Below, piece by piece: positions 34,182 through 42,754 of a stretch of 64,000 nt of DNA. The notes beneath the pieces are model-generated. The model ran no database searches. It saw nothing but the letters and a program-made list of their open reading frames with translations, and had not been told where the DNA came from. Where the stretch lies: contig NZ_JAMFLZ010000004.1 of NCBI RefSeq assembly GCF_023502325.1, forward strand, positions 124,001 to 188,000, in the 5' to 3' direction. The stretch's first letter is position 1; each line of letters starts with the position of its first letter. The translations under genes and the position numbers were made by a program. The DNA is from Wocania_A spongiicola (GTDB lineage Bacteria > Bacteroidota > Bacteroidia > Flavobacteriales > Flavobacteriaceae).

Positions 34182-34928
34182 TTAATGGTCAATTTTACCT
34201 ATGCTGTCTATTAAATTATCACCTTCTAAAAGATTAATCTCTTCGTTTACTTTTAAGTTGAAACGTTTTCTAAATAAATAAACGCCTAAATACAAAAATG
34301 GTGTGTCGCAAGCTGCAACTATAACTTTAAATAGAAAACCGCTTATTAGTAAACCTTTAAAGTTTACCCATTCTAAAATCCCAAAATAGCTAAGCAAAGT
34401 CACAATTGAAAGTGTATCGACAAATTGTGAAAACCAAGTGGAGAAGTTATTACGTAGCCATAAATGTTTTCCTTTGGTTAAACGTTTCCAGAAATGATAA
34501 ATCTGTATGTCTACAAATTGAGCAAACAAATATGTTAGCATACTAGAAAAAACTGCAATAATTGAATTGCCAAATACATGACTAAATGTTTCATTATTTA
34601 CATGAGACCAGGAGGTTGCGGGAACAATATCTGCAATATAGATTATTAAAAGAGAAAATAATGAAGCAAAAATACCAGTTACCACAACATCGTTAGCTCG
34701 TTTTTTACCATATATTTCACTTATTAAATCGGTTATTAAAAAGGTAATAGGGTAAGGTAAAATACCTACCGAAATTTCAAAAAGTTTACTTCCAAAAATT
34801 TTCACATCAAAGGGATGCCAGTAAAAGAATTTCTGAAAAATAAGATTTGAAACTACTAATGATGTTATAAATAGGGCTCCTAAAAGGATGTAAATACGTT
34901 GTGCAGCTAGCTTATCTTTTAAAGTCAT
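34182..34928 (-). CDS. Queuosine precursor transporter (VUT/YhhQ family)
   Basis: A 248-residue inner-membrane protein with six predicted helices. Family signatures are seen in FEISVGILPYPITFLITDLISEIYGKKRA and in FAQFVDIQIYHFWKRLT followed by NNFSTWFSQFVDTLSIV. This is the VUT (YhhQ) family, for which E. coli YhhQ imports the queuosine precursor preQ0/preQ1. Length is typical. It is divergent from folK with only 70 bp between. I see no preQ1 riboswitch-like structure in that gap. Confidence 0.92.
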   Translation of the reverse strand: MTLKDKLAAQRIYILLGALFITSLVVSNLIFQKFFYWHPFDVKIFGSKLFEISVGILPYPITFLITDLISEIYGKKRANDVVVTGIFASLFSLLIIYIADIVPATSWSHVNNETFSHVFGNSIIAVFSSMLTYLFAQFVDIQIYHFWKRLTKGKHLWLRNNFSTWFSQFVDTLSIVTLLSYFGILEWVNFKGLLISGFLFKVIVAACDTPFLYLGVYLFRKRFNLKVNEEINLLEGDNLIDSIGKIDH

Positions 34929-34998
34929 ATAAATTGTGAATAAATACGTCTTGTAAATATAAAGGATTAAAAATTGTTTTAGTTATTTTGCTTTCTCT

Positions 34999-36129
34999 AT
35001 GATAAAACCAACAACATTTCATATTGCATTGGGTAGTAATAAAGGAGATAAATTTAAAAACCTTCAGAATGCTATTGATGCTATTCATGCAAAAATTGGA
35101 AATATTAAACAGATTTCTAAAGTATATAAATCTCCAGCTTTTGGCTTTGAAAGTGATGATTTTTTTAACTGTTGTTTAGTCTTAGAATCTCATTTGCAAC
35201 CAAAAATTGTATTAAAAGAATTATTATCTGTTGAGACTGCTTTAGGGCGCACACGAAAAAAAGGCGCAAATTATGAGGCGAGAACCATTGATTTAGATAT
35301 TGCTTTCGCTGAAGATAAAATTATAGACACTAAAACATTACAAGTACCACATCCAGAAATGGCGAAACGTAAGTTTGTTTTGCAACCACTTAACGATGTT
35401 GCTGCTAAAGTGAAGCACCCTAAGTTTAATAAAGAAGTATTTGTTTTATTAGATGAATGCGAAGATGATTCTCTTTTAGAACCTATTAATATTTGGCTAA
35501 AAAACCCGAGTAAAGTATATGATTTTTCAAAATATAATTACATTGCTATAGAAGGGAATATAGGCGCAGGAAAAACCAGTTTGGCAACTAAAATGGCGCA
35601 TGATTTTAATGCTAAATTAATTTTAGAGCGCTTTGCAGACAACCCGTTTTTGCCAAAGTTTTATGAAGATGCACAGCGTTATGCTTTTACTTTAGAAATG
35701 TCTTTTCTTGCAGATCGATACCAGCAAATTTCTGACGATTTATCTCAGCTTGATTTGTTTAAAGATTTTATTGTGAGCGATTATGACGTGTTTAAATCAC
35801 TTATTTTTTCTAAAATTACTTTAGCAGAAGATGAGTTTAATTTATACCGAAAGCTGTTCTATTTAATGTATAAAGACATTGCAAAGCCAGAACTGTATGT
35901 GTATTTATATCAAAATACGGAGCGTTTACAACAAAATATTAAAAAGCGTGGACGCGATTACGAACAGAATATTGCGAATGATTATTTAGAAAAAATTAAT
36001 GCTGGCTATTTAGATTTTTTAAAAACTCAAAAGGATTTTAATGTAAAGATTATTGATATTTCTGATAAAGATTTTGTAGAAAACCGCGCAGACTATTTGT
36101 GGGTTTTGGGAGAGATTTGTGGGAATTGA
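34999..36129 (+). CDS. folK: FolK - deoxynucleoside kinase fusion protein
   Basis: A 376-residue bifunctional cytosolic protein. Residues 1-160 are 6-hydroxymethyl-7,8-dihydropterin pyrophosphokinase (HIALGSNKGDKFKNL, YKSPAFG, RKKGANYEARTIDLDI, the PHPEM motif), which makes the folate precursor pyrophosphate. Residues about 175-376 are a deoxynucleoside kinase of the dCK/dGK/TK2 type, with P-loop GNIGAGKTS (186-194), the ERFADNPFLPKFYED region and the DRYQQ motif. A short linker joins them. The same fusion occurs across Bacteroidetes, so this is not an assembly artefact. The link may coordinate folate and deoxynucleotide supply. Confidence 0.93.
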   Translation: MIKPTTFHIALGSNKGDKFKNLQNAIDAIHAKIGNIKQISKVYKSPAFGFESDDFFNCCLVLESHLQPKIVLKELLSVETALGRTRKKGANYEARTIDLDIAFAEDKIIDTKTLQVPHPEMAKRKFVLQPLNDVAAKVKHPKFNKEVFVLLDECEDDSLLEPINIWLKNPSKVYDFSKYNYIAIEGNIGAGKTSLATKMAHDFNAKLILERFADNPFLPKFYEDAQRYAFTLEMSFLADRYQQISDDLSQLDLFKDFIVSDYDVFKSLIFSKITLAEDEFNLYRKLFYLMYKDIAKPELYVYLYQNTERLQQNIKKRGRDYEQNIANDYLEKINAGYLDFLKTQKDFNVKIIDISDKDFVENRADYLWVLGEICGN

Positions 36130-36181
36130 TAGAAGGTAATGTTTATCGTTTGTTTATAAGGTTAGTTGTGTGGTTTGTTGA

Positions 36182-36258
36182 GTGCGAGAATTCTTCGCAA
36201 GAAAATCAGAGAGGTCAAATATACACTTGTCTTTTGATTTAGGGATAAACTTACGCAC
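36182..36258. repeat. Nested inverted repeat downstream of COX1-like small gene
   Basis: The outer arms are GTGCG (36182-36186) and CGCAC (36254-36258). The inner arms are AAATCA (36203-36208) and TGATTT (36235-36240), with a further TCAAA / TTTGA pairing inside. The fold is a long bulged hairpin, similar in size and layout to attC-like cassette ends but without the conserved GTTRRRY core. Confidence 0.4.
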
Positions 36259-36272
36259 TGTCTCTAACATTG

Positions 36273-36719
36273 TTAGCCACTGCTTTTTATTCTTTTAAAT
36301 AGCCCGATTATTAAATTAATGATGTATAGAAATTGTCCAAGAATCATTAAAAACAAAATTAAAGCAATTATCAAATTCCGTTTTCCAATATCATCAAACT
36401 CATATTCTGCAGATTCTGTAAGTATCAGTGATGTAATCCAGATTGCTATAAACCCGCCAATAGTCAACGTAATGTGAATCAAATTCAGCAATTTTGAAAG
36501 CTTTCTGTTAGTTTCCAGCATTATCCAATAGCCAAGGCCGATTATTCCAAAAAGTATTGAAATCAGTATTGCTAGATGTATGTATGCAATTATATAATAA
36601 GTGTCGTGAACATTAATATCCAATGCTGCTTCTCCATTGATAAATCCGATAAGCATTATCATGGGAATCGAAAGTAAAAAAACCAGATGGGGTTTATTGG
36701 TTATTCTGCGCATTTTCAA
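36273..36719 (-). CDS. Small membrane protein with a COX1 helix-X-like motif
   Basis: A 148-residue protein with four predicted helices (about residues 12-30, 42-68, 78-100 and 115-140). I recognise no named family, but INVHDTYYIIAYIH (about 35-48) closely resembles the haem-copper oxidase subunit I segment LHDTYFVVAHFH. That segment carries two haem ligands; here the first His is replaced by Tyr and only the second remains. The rest of subunit I is absent. It could be a stand-alone relative or a decayed derivative. Its surroundings look accessory: a nested inverted repeat lies immediately downstream, and neighbours are unrelated housekeeping genes. Function unknown. Confidence 0.7.
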   Translation of the reverse strand: MKMRRITNKPHLVFLLSIPMIMLIGFINGEAALDINVHDTYYIIAYIHLAILISILFGIIGLGYWIMLETNRKLSKLLNLIHITLTIGGFIAIWITSLILTESAEYEFDDIGKRNLIIALILFLMILGQFLYIINLIIGLFKRIKSSG

Positions 36720-36821
36720 CTTGAGGCTTACGTCTTGATATGAAATCGTTTGAATATTTTATATATATAAAGATAAACAAAGTTAGTTTTTTTGAGGTTA
36801 GAATCAAGCTAAACGATTAGG

Positions 36822-37481
36822 TTAAAAAACTCTGTACAACATAGTCACAATACGCCCCTTACTATTTTCTAAAAAATACTCCCCAAGTTGTTTTTCTTCT
36901 TTAATTTTAAAATTGAGAGGAGCTTCCAGTACATTAACGCCACTATTTTGTTTTAGTCTAATGCCTTGTCCGGTAATAATATTTTTGTTTGGAACAAAGT
37001 TGCCTAATGGGATATGCTCGGTTAAAATGACATATTTATAATGCTTTATCTTTTTAACAACTTTTTGTATTTCTGTATTAGATAAATGCTGTAATACCTG
37101 TCTTAATATAATGCAATCTCCTTTAGGAAGCTCATCTTTTGTAATGTCTAAACAATAAAACTCTAAGTTATCTTCTTTGTATAATTTTTTGTTTCTATTA
37201 ATAAGAGTTTCAACAATATCAATAGCAATATACTTTTTAGAATATTTGGTTAGGTGTTTTCCAATATTGAAATCTCCACAACCTAGATCGCAAACTACTA
37301 AAGGAGGGTTTTGAGATTCTAAAAAATCAGTTAAAACTTTTAAATAAGGGTCTATAATTTTTGGATCGTGCGAACCTGCTCCAGAATAAAAATCGAATGT
37401 TGTACCACCCCAAAGATTCTTTTCATAAATCTGGGTCATCACATCTTTGGTTGGCCAATGCTGTTTTGAAGTTTTATTCAT
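36822..37481 (-). CDS. Class I SAM-dependent methyltransferase
   Basis: A 219-residue cytosolic enzyme with a Rossmann-type methyltransferase fold. SAM motif I is VVCDLGCGDFNIGKHL (Asp65 to Asp70 region), motif II is the acidic KYIAIDIVETL, and motif IV-like CIILRQVLQHLSN follows. The N-terminus (MTQIYEKNLWGGTTFDFYSGAGSHD) resembles methyltransferases often placed near glycan or lipid loci. The substrate is unknown. Its ATG overlaps the stop of the small membrane gene in an ATGA arrangement, so translation is probably coupled. Confidence 0.85.
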   Translation of the reverse strand: MNKTSKQHWPTKDVMTQIYEKNLWGGTTFDFYSGAGSHDPKIIDPYLKVLTDFLESQNPPLVVCDLGCGDFNIGKHLTKYSKKYIAIDIVETLINRNKKLYKEDNLEFYCLDITKDELPKGDCIILRQVLQHLSNTEIQKVVKKIKHYKYVILTEHIPLGNFVPNKNIITGQGIRLKQNSGVNVLEAPLNFKIKEEKQLGEYFLENSKGRIVTMLYRVF

Positions 37482-37729
37482 TTAAAAAATTTCAAAATAA
37501 TAGATGTAACAAAAAATAAGATTAATATAAAAGCTATTGTATTTTTATGGTTTACATTTTTATTTTCAAGGTAGTCTTCGTCTATATTTGGAGGGCAGGT
37601 GTAGCTTAATTTATCTATTACTTTTTTTCTTCTAAAAATAAAAGTAAAAAATCTCATGAGATAAAATCTAGATGTTCCTCCTACTAGATTCTTTAATTTA
37701 TGTAAATCATCAAATTCAGTTTTTTCCAA
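37478..37729 (-). CDS. Small membrane protein coupled to methyltransferase
   Basis: An 83-residue protein with a charged N-terminus (MEKTEFDDLHKLKN), a basic middle (FIFRRKKVIDKL), a single Cys in YTCPPN, and one C-terminal transmembrane helix (NTIAFILILFFVTSIILKFF), so it is probably tail-anchored. I do not recognise the family. Support for it being real: its TTG start overlaps the upstream RNA methyltransferase end by 14 bp, and its TGA overlaps the next gene's ATG as ATGA, the usual sign of translational coupling. A start at the Met codon 25 is an alternative, but it would lose the operon overlap. Confidence 0.62.
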   Translation of the reverse strand: MEKTEFDDLHKLKNLVGGTSRFYLMRFFTFIFRRKKVIDKLSYTCPPNIDEDYLENKNVNHKNTIAFILILFFVTSIILKFFK

Positions 37730-38267
37730 AATGGTTTATTTTTGAAAACACATCCCAAACCACAATGCCGCAACTTACAGAAATGTTTAAAGAGTGTTTG
37801 GTTCCAAATTGTGGGATTTCAATAACAAAGTCGCTTGCAGAAACTACTTCTTGCGCTACACCTTTTACTTCGTTTCCAAAAACAAGAGCGTATTTAGTAT
37901 TGGGTTCAGCTTTAAAATCGTTTAACATGATAGCGTTTTCTGCTTGCTCTATAGAACAAATCTTTACGTTTTCATTTTTTAGTTTTTCAACTAAATCAAG
38001 AGTGTTTTTTGCATATTCCCAAGCCACTGTTTCGGTGCTTCCTAGTGCTGTTTTGTGAATGTCTTTATGTGGTGGTTTTGCAGTAATGCCACAGAGATAA
38101 ATTTTTTCAATTAAAAAAGCATCGCTTGTTCTAAAAACTGAACCAATGTTGTTTAAACTTCTAATATTATCAAGTACAATAATTAAAGGTGTTTTTTCTA
38201 CGCTTTTAAAAGCATCAACACTTAATCTATCTAATTCGCTATTTTTAAGTTTACGCATTGCAAACAA
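37716..38267 (-). CDS. TrmH/SpoU-family RNA 2'-O-methyltransferase
   Basis: A 183-residue SPOUT-class methyltransferase. Motif 1 is LDNIRSLNNIGSVFRTSDAF (the conserved N-x-G-x-x-R), motif 2 is YALVFGNEVKGV, and motif 3 is VIEIPQFGTKHSLNISVSCGI. These are the trefoil-knot SAM-binding motifs of tRNA/rRNA ribose methyltransferases. The exact target nucleotide cannot be told. Its 3' end overlaps the small membrane gene by 14 bp, so it heads a three-gene run. mutS is divergent, 158 bp away. Confidence 0.92.
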   Translation of the reverse strand: MFAMRKLKNSELDRLSVDAFKSVEKTPLIIVLDNIRSLNNIGSVFRTSDAFLIEKIYLCGITAKPPHKDIHKTALGSTETVAWEYAKNTLDLVEKLKNENVKICSIEQAENAIMLNDFKAEPNTKYALVFGNEVKGVAQEVVSASDFVIEIPQFGTKHSLNISVSCGIVVWDVFSKINHFGKN

Positions 38268-38425
38268 TTGTTTTTTTTATTTCTGTGAAGATAGAAATCT
38301 TTTTTGTTGAAATCTCACTCTAATTGTAGATAACTTCTAAAAAATCAACTTCAAAAAACATGAAATTAATGGTACATTGCATGCTACAATTTTGTCAAAA
38401 ATAACATTAATAAATAACTTTTCCA

Positions 38426-41038
38426 TTGGCTACAAAAAGTAAAAAAGTAACCCCTTTAATGAAGCAGTATAATGCTATTAAAGCAAAGTACCCTGATGCG
38501 TTATTACTGTTTAGAGTGGGCGATTTTTATGAAACTTTTGGTAGTGATGCCGTAAAAGCTGCAGGGATTTTAGGGATAATTTTAACTAAGCGCGGTGCAG
38601 GTAGTGAGAGTGAAACAGAGTTAGCAGGATTCCCACATCATTCTTTAAATACGTACTTGCCTAAGTTGGTAAAAGCAGGCGAGCGTGTTGCTATTTGCGA
38701 TCAATTGGAAGATCCTAAACAAACCAAAACCATTGTAAAGCGCGGTGTAACCGAATTGGTAACTCCAGGAGTAGCTTTAAATGATGAGGTTTTAGTGTCA
38801 AAATCTAACAACTTTTTATGCTCTGTCTATTTCGATAAAAAATATATAGGAGTTTCATTTTTAGATATTTCTACAGGTGAGTTTTTAACCTCGCAAGGTA
38901 ATGCTGAGTATATTGATAAACTGCTTCAAAATTTTAGCCCGAGTGAAGTTTTAGTATCCAAGCAAAAACGAACACTTTTTAATGAAACGTTTGGAGAAGA
39001 TTTTCATACCTTCTATCTGGAAGACTGGATATATCAAACCGATTATGCATACGAAACCCTAATAAAGCATTTTGACACAAAGACCTTAAAAGGGTTTGGT
39101 GTTGAAGATTTATATGAAGGTGTTATTGCTTCTGGTTCTATTTTACATTATTTAGGTGAAACACAACATCATAAACTACAGCATATTACGTCTATTTCTA
39201 GAATTGCTGAAGATGATTATGTGTGGATGGATAAATTCACAATTAGAAATTTAGAATTATATAATTCTACAAATAATAATGCGGTTACGCTTTTAAATGT
39301 TATTGATAAAACTATTTCACCTATGGGTGGAAGAATGCTTAAACGATGGTTGGCTTTACCCTTAAAAAATGTTGATAAAATTAAGCAACGCCACGAAGTA
39401 GTTAGCTTTTTAACCAAGGAAAATACGGTGCTTCAAAAAATTCAAAACCATATTAAGCATATTGGAGATTTAGAGCGTTTAATTTCTAAAATTGCAACAG
39501 GAAAAGTTAGTCCGCGAGAGGTTATTCAACTTAAAAACTCATTAGAAGCTATTGTGCCTATAAAATCGTTAGCCTCTAATTGTGATAATGAATCGCTTAA
39601 AATTATTGGAGATAACTTACAGAGTTGTGAAGTACTTCGCGAAAAAATAAAAGAAACACTAAATGAAGATGCACCAGTAAATGTGCTAAAAGGAAATAGC
39701 ATTGCTGCTGGTTTTTCATCTGAATTAGACGAATTGAGAGATTTATCTAAATCTGGGAAAGATTACCTAGACAATATGCTGCAACGCGAAAGTGAGCGTA
39801 CAGGAATAACATCTCTTAAAATAGCATCAAATAATGTTTTTGGATATTATATTGAAGTGCGTAATACGCACAAAGATAAAGTTCCAGAAGAATGGATACG
39901 AAAACAAACTTTGGTAAGTGCTGAACGCTACATTACCGAGGAACTTAAAGAGTATGAAGCCAAAATTTTAGGAGCCGAAGATAAAATACAAGCCATCGAG
40001 CAACAACTATTTGCAGAATTGGTAGGTTGGATGAATCAATATATAAAACCAGTACAACAAAATGCTTATTTGATAGGTCAAATAGATTGCTTGTGTGGAT
40101 TTGCACAACTTGCTAAGGATAATAATTACATCTATCCTAATATTGATGAATCGTATGATTTAGATATTAAAAATGGACGCCATCCTGTTATCGAAAAACA
40201 ATTACCAATTGGTGAAGCTTATATCGCTAATAATGTGTTTTTAGATAGAACAACACAGCAAATAATAATGATTACGGGACCCAATATGTCTGGTAAATCA
40301 GCTATTTTAAGACAAACAGCACTTATAGTATTATTGGCGCAAATAGGGAGTTTTGTGCCAGCTCAAGAAGCTAGAATAGGTTTGGTTGATAAGATTTTTA
40401 CCAGAGTAGGTGCCAGTGATAATATTTCGATGGGAGAATCGACATTTATGGTAGAGATGAATGAAACAGCTTCTATTTTAAATAATATATCCGACAGAAG
40501 TTTAGTGTTGTTAGACGAAATAGGTCGTGGCACTAGTACTTATGATGGTATTTCGATAGCATGGGCTATTAGCGAATATTTACATGAGCATCCTGCAAAA
40601 CCTAAAACACTTTTCGCAACACATTACCATGAGTTGAATGAGATGAGTGAAACTTTTGAGCGTATTAAAAACTTTAATGTCTCTGTTAAAGAATTAAAAG
40701 ATAATGTTCTTTTTTTAAGAAAATTGGTTGAAGGAGGTAGTGCACATAGTTTTGGAATCCATGTAGCTAAAATGGCAGGTATGCCTCAACAAGTTTTACA
40801 CCGCGCAAATAAAATTTTGAAGAAATTAGAGCAATCACATTCAAGTGAAGAGCTTACAGATAAGGTGAAATCTATGCAAGATGAAATGCAACTAAGCTTT
40901 TTTAATTTAGACGATCCTTTATTAGAAAATATTAAGGACGAGATTTTACACATTGATATTGATACACTTACACCTGTAGAAGCACTTATGAAATTGAATG
41001 AAATTAAGCGTATGTTAGTTAAGAAAAAACAAGCTTAA
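38426..41038 (+). CDS. mutS: DNA mismatch repair protein MutS
   Basis: An 870-residue cytosolic protein that recognises mismatches. The mismatch-reading Phe-x-Glu is in RVGDFYETFG (about residues 29-38). The connector, lever and clamp domains follow, and the ATPase has Walker A GPNMSGKSA (618-626), Walker B SLVLLDEIGRGTSTYDG, and the helix-turn-helix end. The start is TTG at 38426 (MATKSKKVTPLMKQYN), because the first ATG in frame would remove the conserved VTPLMKQ start. Full length for the family. Two tRNA genes follow. Confidence 0.97.
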   Translation: MATKSKKVTPLMKQYNAIKAKYPDALLLFRVGDFYETFGSDAVKAAGILGIILTKRGAGSESETELAGFPHHSLNTYLPKLVKAGERVAICDQLEDPKQTKTIVKRGVTELVTPGVALNDEVLVSKSNNFLCSVYFDKKYIGVSFLDISTGEFLTSQGNAEYIDKLLQNFSPSEVLVSKQKRTLFNETFGEDFHTFYLEDWIYQTDYAYETLIKHFDTKTLKGFGVEDLYEGVIASGSILHYLGETQHHKLQHITSISRIAEDDYVWMDKFTIRNLELYNSTNNNAVTLLNVIDKTISPMGGRMLKRWLALPLKNVDKIKQRHEVVSFLTKENTVLQKIQNHIKHIGDLERLISKIATGKVSPREVIQLKNSLEAIVPIKSLASNCDNESLKIIGDNLQSCEVLREKIKETLNEDAPVNVLKGNSIAAGFSSELDELRDLSKSGKDYLDNMLQRESERTGITSLKIASNNVFGYYIEVRNTHKDKVPEEWIRKQTLVSAERYITEELKEYEAKILGAEDKIQAIEQQLFAELVGWMNQYIKPVQQNAYLIGQIDCLCGFAQLAKDNNYIYPNIDESYDLDIKNGRHPVIEKQLPIGEAYIANNVFLDRTTQQIIMITGPNMSGKSAILRQTALIVLLAQIGSFVPAQEARIGLVDKIFTRVGASDNISMGESTFMVEMNETASILNNISDRSLVLLDEIGRGTSTYDGISIAWAISEYLHEHPAKPKTLFATHYHELNEMSETFERIKNFNVSVKELKDNVLFLRKLVEGGSAHSFGIHVAKMAGMPQQVLHRANKILKKLEQSHSSEELTDKVKSMQDEMQLSFFNLDDPLLENIKDEILHIDIDTLTPVEALMKLNEIKRMLVKKKQA

Positions 41039-41067
41039 AATTATTTTTATTTATTTTACTAAAAGGC

Positions 41068-41097
41068 TTTGGAATTCCTAGAAATATTTTAAATTTG
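41068..41097 (+). promoter_or_regulatory. Promoter of the tRNA-Gly/tRNA-Leu pair
   Basis: TTTG (41068-41071), an 18-bp spacer and TAAATTTG (41090-41097) match the Bacteroidetes TTTG/TAnnTTTG promoter. The tRNA-Gly starts 40 bp further. Confidence 0.75.
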
Positions 41098-41136
41098 CAT
41101 CCGCAATAGCAATATTGTATGTTCATATAAAAGACT

Positions 41137-41208
41137 GCGAAAGTAGCTCAGGGGTAGAGCATCACCTTGCCAAGGTGGGGGTCGCGGGTTCAAATCCCGT
41201 CTTTCGCT
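41137..41208 (+). tRNA. tRNA-Gly (anticodon GCC)
   Basis: A 72-nt cloverleaf: acceptor GCGAAAG / CTTTCGC plus T, D arm with AGTAGCTCAGGGGTAGAGC, anticodon stem TCACC / GGTGG with loop TTGCCAA, and T arm GCGGGTTCAAATCCCGT. CCA is not encoded. Confidence 0.96.
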
Positions 41209-41234
41209 CTGAAACTTTCTTAAAATATACCAAT

Positions 41235-41318
41235 GCTGAAGTGGTGGAATTGGTAGACACGTTGGACTTAAAATCCAATGTCCATTAGGACGTACGGGTT
41301 CAAGTCCCGTCTTCAGTA
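41235..41318 (+). tRNA. tRNA-Leu (anticodon TAA)
   Basis: An 84-nt class II tRNA: acceptor GCTGAAG / CTTCAGT (first pair G-T) plus A. The anticodon loop CTTAAAA sits in stem TTGGA / TCCAA. There is a long variable arm (TGTCCATTAGGACG), and the T arm is ACGGGTTCAAGTCCCGT. CCA is not encoded. Confidence 0.95.
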
Positions 41319-41320
41319 CT

Positions 41321-41353
41321 AAAGCCTTATCAAAATTTGATAAGGCTTTTTTT
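41321..41353. terminator. Terminator after tRNA-Leu
   Basis: The stem AAAGCCTTATCAAA / TTTGATAAGGCTTT (41321-41349) is followed by a T-run. It also faces the convergent histidine kinase gene and may act both ways. Confidence 0.88.
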
Positions 41354-41377
41354 ATGCTATTAAATTAGAAGTTTGCT

Positions 41378-42754
41378 TTAAGCCGTATAGAATATCAAAC
41401 TAACAATTGTACCTTTATTTTCTGCACTTTTTACTTGAATTTTGCTTTTATGTAGAAGCATAATTTGTTTACATAGACTTAAACCTATACCGCTACCAGT
41501 TTTTTTTGTGCTAAAAAATGGAACAAAAATATTTTCTATTATTTCGTTTGGAATGCCTTTTCCGTTATCCCTTATTTTTATGATGGCTTGCCCATTAATA
41601 TTTTTTTGAGCGGATAAAGTAATTTTAGGATGCTTAACTTCTTTAGAGGCTTCAACCGCATTAAGTATTAAATTAATTAATACTTGTTCAATTAAATACG
41701 TATCCATTTCTATTTCAAGATTTGGATTTTCAATTTCGAAATGTAAGTCAATATTTTTATTTTCTAGCGAAGGAAACATTAAGGTTTTTATGTTTTCGAA
41801 CAGCTCGATTACTAATATATTGCTTAAATTAAGTTTGGTGATTTTATTCAAACTTCTGTATGTCTTAGCAAATTTTAATAAGCCTTCACTTCTTTTTTTA
41901 ATACTTTCAATTCCTGTGTCTAAATCGTTCATGTCTATTTGATGCTCGTTGGGATCGCTTATAGATTGTTGAACTTTGGTTTGTAGTGTTTCCGCTAATG
42001 ACGATATTGGCGCAATTGAGTTCATGATTTCATGCGTCATAACACTCAAAAGCTTTTTCCATGCCTCGGTTTCGTTTTGGGTTAATGTACTTTCTATATT
42101 TTGTAAAACAATAAGTTTATATGACTCTTCCTTTATTTGGAAAATGGAACTAGCTATTAAAAGTTTTGTTTTTTCGTTCTCAATAGTTACGGTTATACTA
42201 TCCTCAATGTTATGGTTTTTTGTAAAAACAGTATTGTAAAGCTTGGGGTTTCTTTTTTCAATAAACTGAACATTTTTTAGAGAAGGAACACTTAAGGTTT
42301 TTTTAAAAGCATCATTGATCCATAAAACTTTACCAGACTCTATATTATAAGCAATTATTCCTGTATTAATTAATTCTAGTATTTTTTTTAGGTATAAATG
42401 CTGTGCTTCTTTTTCTTTATTTATTTCGTGTATGGTTTTGTTAACTTCATTGAAGCCTTTGCGTAACTCCTTAATATCTTCAGATCCAGATTTTTCGTTA
42501 AACCATCGGGAGAAATCTCGATACTTTACAGATTCAAAAAAATCATCCATTTCATAAAATCGCCTAAATATAAACTTGTATAAGCTTCTAAAGGAGTAAT
42601 ACAATATGATTAAAAAAGGGGCTAGTATAGCAAGACTAAGTTGTAAATTGGTTTGAAAATCTAAATAGGTAATTGTAAACGCTAAAATTGTTAGCGCAAA
42701 AAATAGAATAATGACTCTTAAGGTAAGAACTAATTTATATTTTCTATAAGCCAT
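41378..42754 (-). CDS. Membrane sensor histidine kinase (NtrY-like)
   Basis: A 458-residue inner-membrane kinase. Two N-terminal helices (about residues 10-28 and 35-55) flank a very short periplasmic turn, so the signal is likely sensed in the membrane or cytosol. A HAMP-like linker and PAS-like domain (about 115-215) follow. The phospho-acceptor His241 is in SVMTHEIMNSIAP. The HATPase has an N box (NLILNAVEASKEV), a G1 box (DNGKGIPNEI) and a G2 box (KTGSGIGLSLC). It overlaps the sigma-54 activator gene by 11 bp, so the two form a two-component pair. That pair is divergent from the ABC exporter operon, its probable target. Confidence 0.92.
   Translation of the reverse strand: MAYRKYKLVLTLRVIILFFALTILAFTITYLDFQTNLQLSLAILAPFLIILYYSFRSLYKFIFRRFYEMDDFFESVKYRDFSRWFNEKSGSEDIKELRKGFNEVNKTIHEINKEKEAQHLYLKKILELINTGIIAYNIESGKVLWINDAFKKTLSVPSLKNVQFIEKRNPKLYNTVFTKNHNIEDSITVTIENEKTKLLIASSIFQIKEESYKLIVLQNIESTLTQNETEAWKKLLSVMTHEIMNSIAPISSLAETLQTKVQQSISDPNEHQIDMNDLDTGIESIKKRSEGLLKFAKTYRSLNKITKLNLSNILVIELFENIKTLMFPSLENKNIDLHFEIENPNLEIEMDTYLIEQVLINLILNAVEASKEVKHPKITLSAQKNINGQAIIKIRDNGKGIPNEIIENIFVPFFSTKKTGSGIGLSLCKQIMLLHKSKIQVKSAENKGTIVSLIFYTA

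Noticed and set aside
34929..34998. preQ1 riboswitch upstream of the queuosine precursor transporter
   Set aside because: The 70-bp divergent gap is too AT-rich and shows no C-rich loop or pseudoknot partner that I can identify.
36130..36275. True integron attC site
   Set aside because: The hairpin layout is similar, but the conserved GTTRRRY/RYYYAAC core sites are not both present and no integrase is in the window. Kept only as a nested inverted repeat.
37672..38058. 128-codon plus-strand ORF
   Set aside because: It is antisense to the SpoU-type methyltransferase, which has clear family motifs. The plus-strand translation is Ser/Phe-rich with no recognisable features.
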